DNA from: Immersiella caudata
Taxonomy: Eukaryota > Ascomycota > Sordariomycetes > Sordariales > Lasiosphaeriaceae
Direction of reading: 5' to 3'
Length of the DNA stretch: 64,000 nucleotides
Assembly: GCA_030512335.1 (NCBI GenBank)
Contig: JAULSU010000001.1
Span: 5,580,001-5,644,000, forward strand
The first letter of the stretch is position 1. Each line of letters begins with the position of its first letter. The translations under genes and the position numbers were made by a program. The notes under the pieces were generated by a model that was given only the letters and a program-made list of their open reading frames with translations, did not search any database and was not told the origin of the DNA. Positions 47,240-56,935 of this stretch are shown here, piece after piece.

Positions 47240-49647
47240 TTATTTGAAAAACAAATCAAAAGTGTTCGCCCCACCCACACTCTCATCCCACTCCATGTCA
47301 TCCAAAAAGCTAAAATTCATCACATCCATCTCTGGAACCTCCACCTCTTCATCCCCCAACTCCCCCCTGGTTCGTGACTCTCCCTCACTACCTTCATCCG
47401 CCTCAATCTCAACCCCCCCCAACCCCGCAGCCTCCCTCAACATCCCTTCACATTCCTCCACCCTTTCCATGGCCTTTTCCCCAATGAACTCCATCGTCTC
47501 TTCCGCTCCTAAGCCCCCCTCCAACGCCTCCGTCACTGTGGTGAATATCCGTCAGCGATTTCTGTTAAAGGCAACTCATAGCCAGCGCAATGCCTCAGGC
47601 TCGCTCATGTCACGCCCAAGACATCCAACAAAGCCGCGGCGGCCACGTTAGGAGATAAACGGTGGCAGGGGAAGACCCACACGACTCAAACACGCCCCCG
47701 AATGCATACGTCTTTACATTTGTTTCCCCCGCCCGTATCCGCCTCACCCACCATTGCGATTGCCAATTAAACACCTTGCGTAGCTCCTCCGTTTCTCTCG
47801 CTGTTGCGTTCGAGAAAGTCAAACCCTTATTCTTTTGTGATTCCTCCTTGAGGTGGATGTACTCTAGCGTCAAAGTAAGACAGGCGTGGATAGGGGTGGA
47901 ACGGAAGGGACCGGAGGCGCAGACTAGGAGGCGGTCAAAGTCGGTGAGGGATGGATTGGGGCTGGGGCCGACTTGGGAGAGGGAGACGATGGCGCGGGCT
48001 GCGTCGACGCTGGTTTTGCGGGAGAAGTAGTGGGTCGGGTTGTGTAGGGAGGAGTTCCACCAGGGAAGATGCAGGGCGAGGAGGTAGCGGGTCATGAGCA
48101 TTTCGAGGAAGCGGAGTTGGAAGGTAAAGATGCCGCCGGCGGTGGCGGTTGGGGGGTTTAGAGAGAGGGGGTGGGAGTGGAGGTGCTGGAAAAGGGCGCG
48201 AGTTGAGGAGAGGAGTTCGGAGCTGAGGCGGAGGGTTGCTTCGTAGGAAGGCGGAGACGATTGGTTGATGTGGTTGACGATGGCGAGGCGAGTGGTGAAG
48301 CTACGATGGAGGGCGACTTGGATGGAATTAGCGGTGAATATACTTGGTTCGACATCTGGAAGGGTGTCTGGGTTGAGTTCGTTGGTCAAGTCTTCTTCGT
48401 GGACGTTTCTAGGGGGCTTGGTGGTGAAGTCGCTGGGTGAGATGAGCGGGAGGGCTCCGGCGTCGAGGCTGGCTTGAAGATTGATCTCGAGGATGGTGGC
48501 CCAGAGTCGACGCCGTAGCTCGACGCGCAATGGCGGCATCCGCACGAGGGTCTCCGGGTCGTGGTTTAAGCCCATTGACATGGCGGCCCGGAGCAGGCTC
48601 CCTGCCGATATCCAGGTAAGATCACCAGCCAGGCCCGTCGTCTGTTTGGCGAACTGCAGCAGACACATGATTTGCAAGCCAACCATGGAGAGCTGCGCTT
48701 TCTCGGGGGTGATGAGAAGCCAAAGCCGGGCTTCGTAGATCCAGCGCGTAGCTTGAGCGCGAAAAGAGTGCTTATCATCGTGAAAGCAGGCGCCGACAGC
48801 CATGCAGAGCTGCACGAGAACGACAAACGACTGAGTGGCCCTTTCGGGCTCATCCCAGTAGCGCCCGTACTCGGTGCGAAATGAGGGGATGTGAAGAAGT
48901 CGATGGATGGTCTCAAAGGTGCGGAGGTACCCGTCGGTGAGAGCATCAGCGATATGCCGGTCGGGTACGTTTTGGCCAATGGTCAAGCCTAGGAGATGAG
49001 CGCTTCGCCGTCTCTTGATGGCACGAGCAAGTTTCTTTGATTTTTGGAAGCCGGCATATATCCTTGACGTCTTCTCGTGTTGCGCTCTGTCCATGAGATG
49101 CAGCAAGGCCTTGTACTGGTTGTTGCGTCAGCTCCCACTCCTCTCTTTCCGGTACGAGGAAGCCCACTTTTGCCGGCACCAAGTTCGCACCGGTTGCCCA
49201 GTGGCTGTGTCCAAAGAATCGCGTCTTTGACATGGTGCCTCGTATTCGAAGAGGAACAAAATTCTTCTCGCCTTCCTCCGAACTACATGGCCCCTCATGG
49301 AGCTTTGGCTGCTCAGCCCCGTTAGAAAACCGATGCTCCTGCTCCAGATACTTCGTGCGGCCCTCTAGAGAGACAATCTCCAGAGATGCAATGGAGTCTG
49401 AGGGCGTCGGAGCCGGTGGGCGGCCGGGGATGGAGGCTGGAGACAAGGATCTCCTCTCTTTCGGGCCGCCTTGAGGGGGCAACGGCGTGTAGGTGCAGTC
49501 GGGGTTACTGGAGCGGACACAGGTGTTGCACGGTGTCGCCCGATCGCAACGTACCTTACGAGCCCGGCACTGCTCGCATGCCAAAGCGGGCCGGCGGCGC
49601 TTCTGGGGACGTGGTCGCTGAGCGAGCGGTGTTGCAAGGTCGGCCAT
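47240..49647 (-). CDS. Zn2Cys6 fungal-specific transcription factor
   Basis: The best model has exons 49647-49117, 49073-47681 and 47535-47240, about 739 residues. The zinc cluster ACEQCRARKVRCDRATPCNTC..C (Cys24, 27, 34, 40, 43, 51; spacing 2-6-5-2-7) binds DNA as in Gal4. A linker with SKTRFFGHSHWATGA and the middle homology region (YLRTFETIHRLLHIPSF, WISAGSLLRAAMSMGLN, RVELRRRLWATILE) are typical of the Fungal_trans class. The first intron is uncertain: a 43-bp GTACAA..GAG intron fits family spacing, and a 64-bp alternative (GTGCCG..CCAG) also keeps the frame. The second intron, 145 bp, is homologous to one in bleomycin hydrolase. The last exon encodes an acidic tail (VEVPEMDVMNFSFLDDMEWD), plausibly the activation domain. 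Target genes are unknown. Confidence 0.85.
47536..47680 (-). repeat. Introner-like intron, copy 2 (Zn2Cys6 factor intron 2)
   Basis: This 145-bp intron starts GTGGGTCTTCCCC and ends CTGACGGATATTCACCACAG. It aligns along its length with bleomycin hydrolase intron 3 (11043-11184): about 18 of 20 bases at the 3' end including the branch site, a 19-base identical core GGCTTTGTTGGATGTCTTG, and the same donor context. Splicing joins T to TG in frame and opens the acidic last exon. Confidence 0.8.
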
Positions 49648-50251
49648 TCCTGCATGGGGACATGCAAGTGATGCGTCTTGGGAAACAGGAAAATACTTGC
49701 CGGTCGGCTTACGATGAAGATTTGTTGTTATCCTCGGTTTATGCAAAAAAAAAAAAAAAAAAAAAAAAAACACAAAAAAAACGCTGGGCGGTATTGTCTA
49801 TTGCTGAAGAACGAATGACCGATGTCTTATCCCCGGATACAAACCCAAACTGCCATGTTTCGGCCGAGACACCAAGTGGATGTCTGCCCTTGCAAGCTGC
49901 CACCAATGAGCCTTGACTTTACCCCTAGTGCTCATGCTGTACCGGGTTTCCGCATATTATAGCTTGTTATCGCAAAAATCCGGGCGAGGGCCCACTCCAT
50001 ATCAAATGCCATAACCGCGTTCGGTCCAATGACATGTCGAGAAACTCTTGCTTCGAACGTAGCACGTGCAGCCTCTCAGAAGGCTCAGCTCTCGGGAAGG
50101 AAACCACGCCCACAGCATCGAGAACATGACCTAACCTTGTTTTAAAATGATGGTGAATGTCTTCGTCGATTCGTACGACGTGATGAACCTCAGGCTCTGG
50201 AATTCCCCTCCTGGTCAGGACGCACTGGTTCGCGTCCCATGCTCTGCGATC
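49648..50251. other. Intergenic with a 26-A run
   Basis: Upstream flank of the transcription factor. It contains A26 at 49745-49770 followed by a further A8 run. No gene recognised. Confidence 0.5.
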
Positions 50252-50788
50252 CTATTTGGCTAAGAAGGGCAGCCTCGGGCCATTCGTCAGCAGGGGGCTG
50301 TCGCTTCCAAACTGATAGACACCCAAAGTGTCAGCAGTAGTTTGTTCCGCGTTGTCTGGAAACTCACCATTTTGAATCTCGACGTCGAGGCTAGAAAGAC
50401 CAGCCATCAAGTCGAGACGGAGATCAGCTGTACTTGAGCGGTGCTTTAGGCTGCCCGCCCCCATCATCAAGAGACAGGCCACCTGAATGTTACTGAGTGG
50501 CTGAACTAAATGGTTCGGCGTTTGCCTAGACGGATGCTGGCTGTTTTGCGGTCCTTGATTTTCAAGATTATTTATCAAGTCCAATCGCTCTTCGAGTTCT
50601 GAGGCTGGAGGTAGTACAACTGGGGGTTCCTCCGCGCTTGGCATGGTGGCAATGTACCGTTCCAGATCAGCACGGCGTTCGCGCGATGCCCTCTGCCAGA
50701 AATCAATGGTTCGAATCATTAGCCCGCATCCCTCGCGAGGAATATCAACTTGGACGAGATCTGGCTTGGGTTCAGATTCTTGAGACAT
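50252..50788 (-). CDS. Hypothetical 178-residue protein
   Basis: An uninterrupted frame from the ATG at 50788 (MSQESEPKPDLVQVDIPREG) to a stop at 50252. It contains a helical segment (IRTIDFWQRASRERRADLERYI), a Pro/Glu-rich linker and a more hydrophobic part (VQPLSNIQVACLLMMGAGSL). There is no signal peptide or membrane segment and no family I recognise. The length and amino-acid mix suggest a real gene, but coding status is not proven; a downstream exon is possible. Confidence 0.45.
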   Translation of the reverse strand: MSQESEPKPDLVQVDIPREGCGLMIRTIDFWQRASRERRADLERYIATMPSAEEPPVVLPPASELEERLDLINNLENQGPQNSQHPSRQTPNHLVQPLSNIQVACLLMMGAGSLKHRSSTADLRLDLMAGLSSLDVEIQNGEFPDNAEQTTADTLGVYQFGSDSPLLTNGPRLPFLAK

Positions 50789-51123
50789 TTCGCTCCTGTT
50801 GTAGACTTTGGGGTAGAACAGTGAGGTGTGGTTTGTGTAGTACTATCTCGGGATTTCAACGAGAGATGCAAGTAATGGTGTTGGGTGATGCGTGACGGTC
50901 CCGGTTTGTGCTCTCCAAGGCCTTGGTTGGCGATAGAATTGGGGTGGACGGAGAAGAGAGGCAAGAGGACCGAGAAGCGAGTCAGCGTGGACAGTGCCAG
51001 CTCCAGTCATCCCGCTCCTTCCTTCGGATGAAAACTGCTTATGTCAATGGCCCCAGCAGTTATCGGCGGTCCGCGGCGGGTATAGGCAGCCCCAATGCTC
51101 CTTCCATATAAGAGAGAAGAAAA

Positions 51124-51360
51124 GGCCCCGTAGTGTAGTTGGTAACACGCTGGACTCTAAGCGAAAGTGGTGATCTTAGGCCCCCCGCGTTCGACTGCGA
51201 TATCGGTAACGATTTTCTTTCTCGACGACACCCCGGCGCCCTACATATCCCTCCGACCGCTCGACGACAACCCCGGCGCCCGATTCAACACGACTACAAC
51301 GTAGGATCCCACAAGTAGCTCCGGTTTCCAGAAACCTCGGTTCAATTCCGAGCCGGGCAA
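51124..51360 (+). tRNA. Split tRNA-Gln-like Pol III unit (long intron or pseudogene)
   Basis: A good A box (TAGTGTAGTTGG, 51131-51142) and B box (GGTTCAATTCC, 51339-51349) lie about 200 bp apart. The left part folds as an acceptor 5' strand, a 4-bp D stem (GTGT/ACAC) and the 5' half of an anticodon stem, CTGGA at 51150-51154. The matching TCCAG is at 51327-51331, followed by a perfect T arm (CTCGG/CCGAG). This layout resembles eukaryotic tRNA-Gln with about 165 bp inserted in the anticodon loop. The loop reads CTCTAA, so the apparent anticodon is CTA rather than CTG. Acceptor pairs 1-72 and 6-67 do not match. It may be a long-intron tRNA, a decayed copy or a tRNA-derived RNA. Confidence 0.35.
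51221..51281 (+). repeat. Direct repeat inside the tRNA-like unit
   Basis: CTCGACGACA followed by CCCCGGCGCCC occurs at 51221-51241 and, with one extra A, at 51260-51281, 39 bp apart. It lies wholly in the sequence separating the two tRNA-like halves. Confidence 0.75.
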
Positions 51361-51382
51361 TTACACCCCCCACCCCCGTCTC

Positions 51383-51389
51383 TTTTTTT
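51383..51389 (+). terminator. T7 run, candidate Pol III terminator
   Basis: Seven consecutive T about 23 bp after the 3' end of the tRNA-like half, the normal position and form of an RNA polymerase III stop. Confidence 0.45.
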
Positions 51390-51791
51390 GCAAAATTTTC
51401 ACAAGTTGACTTTTTCACTTTGATTTTTGGCAATATCACTTTCGAATGTCATGATGTTGACAATGGCGTTGAGATCTAGACCCCGATTGATGTGACATGC
51501 ATTTCAGCCGCAGCGGCACTGGCTGGTCAGCTTGAAGCATCCCCAGCTAATTGATGTAGTGTTGAGGCTGAGAAGCCAGGCTGTGAGTGGTTGATCTTGC
51601 CAAGAAAGGATCAAAGCAACGGCACTCAGGGGCAAAGGCGTCGACTATCGACGCCACTTTGACCAGGGCGGCTACAATGGAAACAAAAGATAAGGTAACC
51701 GCCCTCAGGGCATCGAACAACACCTGCGGAGACTCTCCCGTCCTCATCCACCGCTTTGGGGCCTCCTAGGGCTCCCCTCGGCAGTCAAGCG

Positions 51792-52967
51792 ATGGCGTTT
51801 CCTCTCACAAGCCGCGCTGCCGTCGCGAACGCATCACGAGAGCTCAACAATTTTACATCGCCCTTCTTCACGGGCGCCCTGACACGGGGCATCAATGGCC
51901 ACCTCTCCAGCGTCGCAGTTGTCTACACCCCCCCGACCGTCCCTACCCCATGGCCCATCATCGCCGCGAGTTTCGGAACCTCTCTCCTCGTCGCCCTTTG
52001 GGCCCTCGTCGGCGGCCGCGCCAAGCTCAAAAGCTGGCCCGTCGGCCTCCTCCTCTCCATCTACCTCACCATAAAAAGCATCAACTTCCTCACCGGCGCC
52101 TCAATCGCTGCCTCCGACATGGCACGGGACCCCTCCGGCCTCTCACACACCGCCGGCCGCTTCTTCCCGGCCTCCCAGCTCGCCATCGCCACCCTCGCCC
52201 TCCTTCCTTACACCATCACCAGCCCCAAGCCGTGGGACAAGCTCGCCATCATCAACTCCGTCGTATCCTTCACCTGTCTCACCCTGGTGACCTTCCTGCC
52301 TTTGACCAACAACATGAAGACCCTCCGCTACGCCTCCCTCGTCGTCATAGGCGGTAACTGTCCCGTCTACGTCCCCTCCTGCAACCCCATCGACATCGGC
52401 AAAACCTGGACCCAATACGCCGGCTGCGGCGCCATCGCCAACAGTACCGACGATACCCTCGGCTACGTCTTTGACGGATCAACAACCCTATCCACCATCG
52501 AGATGTACCTTGGCATATTGATTTTCGCCCCGCTAATCCTCGCCGGCGGCTGGGTGATGCTCTTCCTCGGCGTTTGGTTGCTGGTAGGAATGGCAGCCGC
52601 TTTTTCGGAGCTATTAGAGTGGTTCATGAAACCTAACTGGGTGCAGGATAGGGAGCTGTCGGATAAGAGGAGGAAATGGTGTATCGCGCTGGCGGTGATT
52701 CAGATCCTATTGATCATGGCCGTGGGGACGGTCTCGGTCCTGGCGCATATGCATGAGGAGGGGTATTATGCTAGAGAAGGCGGGTTTAGGAGGGGGTTTT
52801 CGTTTATTGATAGTTCTGGCCCGCCGAGGAACTTGTCCGCCGGGGCAGCGGGGGAGAGTTGGGTTGATTGTTTTACGGTTGCGCAACCATTGGACCAGAT
52901 GGGGTTTTTGGGGGCTTGGTGGAATGATACGAAAACGCGGCCTGTGGCGTATCTCAGTCTGCCGTAG
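51792..52967 (+). CDS. Polytopic membrane protein, fungal, unknown function
   Basis: A single exon of 391 residues (MAFPLTSRAAVANASRELNN...). At least six hydrophobic helices are visible: around 52-76, 82-106, 128-146, 152-174, 238-276 (long, probably two) and 302-324. The N-terminal 50 residues and the loop with CPVYVPSCNPIDIGKTWTQY and CGAIANSTD carry sequons and cysteines typical of an extracytosolic face. I do not recognise the family and see no transporter or GPCR signature. The uninterrupted frame and strong hydrophobic periodicity make it a real gene. Confidence 0.8.
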   Translation: MAFPLTSRAAVANASRELNNFTSPFFTGALTRGINGHLSSVAVVYTPPTVPTPWPIIAASFGTSLLVALWALVGGRAKLKSWPVGLLLSIYLTIKSINFLTGASIAASDMARDPSGLSHTAGRFFPASQLAIATLALLPYTITSPKPWDKLAIINSVVSFTCLTLVTFLPLTNNMKTLRYASLVVIGGNCPVYVPSCNPIDIGKTWTQYAGCGAIANSTDDTLGYVFDGSTTLSTIEMYLGILIFAPLILAGGWVMLFLGVWLLVGMAAAFSELLEWFMKPNWVQDRELSDKRRKWCIALAVIQILLIMAVGTVSVLAHMHEEGYYAREGGFRRGFSFIDSSGPPRNLSAGAAGESWVDCFTVAQPLDQMGFLGAWWNDTKTRPVAYLSLP

Positions 52968-54075
52968 CGCGTACGATGGTTGTTTTCGGCCGGTGATTTG
53001 GGAAGGGGAGGCTTGTTGTGCATCAGCTTGGCGTTTTATCTAGGAGGGGATCCATGTTCTCGAGTGTTACAATCTGGTTGTCGGGCTCGGTATGGGGATA
53101 ATGAAATTCCATGTGAAATTTTTGATAGCTCGGTACCTGGGTGCGAATGAAACAAAGGCATTCAGAGAAATAGTAATTCTATAAAGTTGCAATGACTCCA
53201 CGAAACAGTCAGCTTGCTTTCAAAACGGTACAAAACAAAACAAAACCCACCCCATTGAACACCACTACTGTTTTGTAGGCATTCTGACAGCCCATGCTGG
53301 CTTATTCCTATCCGCAATACTCTTTTCTACACCCTGCATTACGTCAAACCGAGTCCCAAATACCAACGGGCCATTATGCCTAGTCCGAGTCCTTGGCAAT
53401 TTTCTTGACAACAATGAGTTTGTTTCCTCATACTAGGTAGTCGTAATCAAGCAAACGGAAGCAATTGCCTAGAAGCAATCCTTCACGATATCGATGACGT
53501 GATCGTCTTGGAGAGCGGTTGCCGAAATCAAGCGCGGGTGCATTTGAATTCAAATTCAGCACGGAGGATGGTGACCAGCCCTCAATTGGAACACAGCACA
53601 TCCCGCTGCTCATCTAGTGGGCATATTTTACCGGGAATCCAGAACCCAGCCCAGATCCACCGTAGTATTTTCAATCGGCGCGGCAGGAAGTACCGAGGGA
53701 TCTTGCAGGGATTCCGGAGGGATCTGGATCTGAGGCAAGACCTCAAACAAGCGACCAGCCAAAAAGTGGATTTTGCCAAATCCCGAAACAAGAGCTCGGC
53801 CAATTCCGCCCCCAACCCTCTTACATGCTCAGTTTCCAACCGCGAGCATGCTGGCCATTGCTGGCGAGACATCCGTACCCATGGCATGATCGGGCATTAT
53901 CCTGGGTAAGGTAAATGGCCAAGTCGGGTAGGATATCTGGTCTTCCTCTGCCCTCTCCTCCCCCTTCCTGTTTCTGTCTACCAAGCCTGGGGATCTGGAT
54001 TCCTAGGCCGTCGATCGTCTCTTTATTCTGTATTTATATTTCCGTTTGTTTGTTTTCTTTCCCTGGGACACCAGA
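52968..54075. other. Intergenic, about 1.1 kb
   Basis: 3' flank of the membrane protein and promoter of the secreted hydrolase. Pyrimidine-rich leader sequence precedes 54076. No further feature. Confidence 0.5.
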
Positions 54076-55122
54076 ATGTTGAGCATTCGCAGTCTTCTCC
54101 TTTTCCTCTCGGCCGCTGCCGTCCATGGCGCACCGCAGCAGCGGAACCGCAACGGCAACGGTCGGGGAACCGCCCAAACCCCTCAACAACAAGCGTCCGC
54201 CCTCCCCGAGGGCATTTCCCGAGCCACCGACGGCTCCACCATTCTCGACACGACGGCGACTGTGAACGGTGTCGATCTCCGCTTCAAAGTCTCGGCCCCA
54301 GCTAACCTCTTCACCACCTCCACCAATGTTACTGGCGCCCGCGCTCGCCCCGGGGCAACCAGCAATGCAGGCCTCAATGTCCTCCTGCACGGTGACGGCG
54401 GCCAATCCTTCTTCGACTTCCCGAACCAAGCCGTCCAAGGCGGCCTCCTAGGCGTCGTCATCCTCGCCCCCTCGGAGAACCTGCTCTGGGGCCAGCGCGC
54501 TGGCCCCCCGTCCGGTCTCTCCCGCGACGACGGCGCCGCTGACTCTCTCGCCGTGCGCGATCTCATCCGTGAGGTCCTCCCCCAAATCGTGTCCTTCGAT
54601 CCAAGCAATATCTTCTTCACGGGCGTCTCAGGGGGCGCCCTCACGCTCAGCGGGTTCTTCATGCCCGCGCACCTGGCGGAATTCCCTGGAACGGGAGTGC
54701 TGCTGATGTGCGGAGCGCTTGCGCCGCAGGTGGATGTTGTGGATGCGGAGGGATTCATTGCGAACTCGAAGATTCACTTCCAGAGTACGAAGGACGAGCT
54801 GGTTAGTCTGCAGCAGTCGATCCCCGAGGCTATCGTCGCGTTTGAGAATATCGCGGCAGGTGTGGGGTTGAACGCGGCGCAGATTGGGCAGCTGCAGACG
54901 GTCGATAATACGCCGAATGGCGGGCACTGCGAGTTTGATGAGCTGGGGTTTGTGAGTGGGATTCAGCTCATCGCCGACAACTTTGTGAATATCATGCAAG
55001 GGGGTGATGGTGTTGTGCAGGGTATCGATGCCCCGACAGTGTTGACGTCGGTGGTGGGGAACGAGAACTTGCAGTTTGCAGTTGCGAGGAGGAGAGGGGT
55101 CGAAGATTCGCTGCTTATCTAG
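54076..55122 (+). CDS. Secreted alpha/beta-hydrolase-like protein
   Basis: A single exon of 348 residues. Signal peptide MLSIRSLLLFLSAAAVHG is followed by an Asn/Arg/Gln-rich linker. The fold elements of an alpha/beta hydrolase follow in order: a strand ending LNVLLHGDGG (oxyanion loop), FFTGVSGGALTLSGF with the nucleophile serine near residue 184, and NTPNGGHCEFDE with the likely catalytic histidine near 283. The acid is probably in the segment IHFQSTKDELV. Fungal relatives are often misnamed cyclin-like F-box proteins. Esterase or peptidase activity on an extracellular substrate is plausible but not shown. The start at 54076 gives the signal peptide directly. Confidence 0.8.
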   Translation: MLSIRSLLLFLSAAAVHGAPQQRNRNGNGRGTAQTPQQQASALPEGISRATDGSTILDTTATVNGVDLRFKVSAPANLFTTSTNVTGARARPGATSNAGLNVLLHGDGGQSFFDFPNQAVQGGLLGVVILAPSENLLWGQRAGPPSGLSRDDGAADSLAVRDLIREVLPQIVSFDPSNIFFTGVSGGALTLSGFFMPAHLAEFPGTGVLLMCGALAPQVDVVDAEGFIANSKIHFQSTKDELVSLQQSIPEAIVAFENIAAGVGLNAAQIGQLQTVDNTPNGGHCEFDELGFVSGIQLIADNFVNIMQGGDGVVQGIDAPTVLTSVVGNENLQFAVARRRGVEDSLLI

Positions 55123-55226
55123 ATACATAAATGTCTGGGTCATTAGCAGACAGTTCTGTGAATCACAGTTCTGTGAATCACCTCGGCCATCCTCTTGGCG
55201 CCTTCTTCAACTGCTTCCTCGTCTGC

Positions 55227-56044
55227 TCACCCCTGCTCCTCACCGTACTTCCGGACGGGGCCACGACGCTGCTGCTTGTGCAAGATGGATAAGTCCACTT
55301 CGTCTTCCTTCATCAGCGTTTCCGTAACTTGAATGTCATCCGTTACCAAGCGATCGAGCAGGTCGATGCTCATGCTCTCCCTGATAACCACGCGGGGGAT
55401 CTCTGTTTGGTCCTCGTTTGGCGGTAAAGCTTAGCTCGGGATGGCCCACTGCCGTGTTCGTAGCAGTAGCGACACCGAATCTTGCTTGATATGTGGGAAC
55501 TCCCGCTTGAACTCGTCGGTAAACCGGAAAGACACCACTGGCGACCCGGCGATGTACGCCTCAGAAGTTTCCCATCTCTGTGGAGTGAAACCCTGCCCAG
55601 TCTTCCCATGCTCATCGCCCTTCTGACCCCCAAGGGAACTGGCAGTTGATGCTACGGCATCCTTGCCTGCCGCTCCTTCGATGATTTGCTTCGCCGCGCT
55701 AGCAAGAGCTGGCTGGTGGATATCACTCACGCACACATACCAGCCCGTGGCCTCGAGGGCCTTCGAGAGGAGTCGTGCATTGATGAGGCAGTTCTCCATG
55801 ACTTCGCGCTAGCCGCGCCATTGCGGGGGATCTCGAATTTGGGGATCGCCCTGCGGCTTGCGTAGGGCGTTGAATAGGGTGTCAAGTGATGGCCCTGTTG
55901 GCTTTGTTCATCACTCTGCTCATCTGAGATGCCCAACCCCCCGAAATGATGGACAATCTCGTACGGGTCGACCTGGTTGGTACGTTAGTGTCGAACAGGA
56001 GTTAACTATTGGAGACGAGGACATACGTGATGCGAAAGTGACAT
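55227..56044 (-). pseudogene. Glutamate decarboxylase pseudogene with internal deletion
   Basis: Exon 56044-56027 (MSLSHH), a 54-bp intron and an exon from 55972 encode a GAD N-terminus (HHLTPYSTPYASRRAIPKFE). At about 55812 the sequence jumps straight to the C-terminal part (REVMENCLINARLLSKALEA, VSFRFTDEFKREFPHIKQ), so roughly 400 residues are missing, including the PLP-binding lysine region. The jump is also out of frame, and the left frame stops 38 residues later. Downstream, a TAA at about 55434 stands where GAD has Tyr in IPNY; beyond it the frame still encodes ALPPNEDQTEI and ESMSIDLLDRL up to a stop at 55227. Intact GAD decarboxylates glutamate to GABA with PLP; this copy cannot. Confidence 0.85.
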
Positions 56045-56935
56045 GATATCGTCCAGTTCCTGCAAAAGCTTACAACGGAGCAATTGGCCGAAGAACTCCA
56101 AACTCGAAAACAAACCCCGAGTACTGTTATAAAGCGAGCTGTTTGTTCCCTTGTCTGCAGCCATGATCATCTAATGACGACACAATAGGACCCGACCCAG
56201 AGTCCATCCACTCATCATTCGGCGGGGAATGAACACCATCGGATCATTGGGAATCAAGGCGCGTTGGCGGATCGGAATCTTCCATCTTGGCAGATGTTAG
56301 CTGAGGCTGCCGCTGCTGACGAAGAACGCCCTCGATACAATGCGTCCATTTGAAGCAATCCCTTTCCTCCGGATTGCAGACAAAGGAGTTGCTTGCCTTT
56401 GAAGAGGGAGTGGTGAGGTCCTCGTTGGAATCATCCGGGAAGTGTGGAGTCCGGGTACGTATCCACGACCCCAGATTCACAGGTGGCATACGTGAACGTT
56501 AGGGACAGCTGTACCCCCTAGGTTTCTCCAAACATTTTACATGCCCAGCTTGCTAGGTATCCAACAGAAATACATAGGTCAGAAGATTTACCATAAAGTG
56601 AATGAGGTAAACAAACCGAGATATGGCGCCGAAGTGAGCTGATCCTAGCTATTCCGAGGTAAAGTTTGCCGTCAGCTGGGCTTGGCAGCTTTCACCTGAC
56701 AGACTGGTGGGGGAACAGGGATCAGGGGCCGTTTTAGGGGTGCGGGGCGGTCCTCGGCACGCCGCGGCAAAGGGATTCCCTTTCCATTCGAGCGGCCGGG
56801 CGCTGGGAACCGCCGACCTCTTCGACAGGGAGAGCTTCCCTTCTCTCCGCAAAGATACAAAATCGGCCGCTGCTGCACCTGCGATAGTCGTTGACGCCCA
56901 ATTGACGCCCAACCGACTCGTCCAACGCAGGCACC
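56045..56935. other. Intergenic, with one weak small frame
   Basis: Promoter of the dead GAD on the left and of 2-methylcitrate dehydratase on the right. An 81-residue minus-strand frame with an ATG (56489-56244) has no recognisable feature, and I do not call it a gene. Confidence 0.45.

Larger units (their letters stand above)
50789..51791. other. Intergenic containing the split tRNA-like unit
   Basis: Promoter side of the 178-residue gene on the left and of the membrane protein on the right. Apart from the Pol III-like unit at 51124-51389 I see nothing. Confidence 0.5.
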
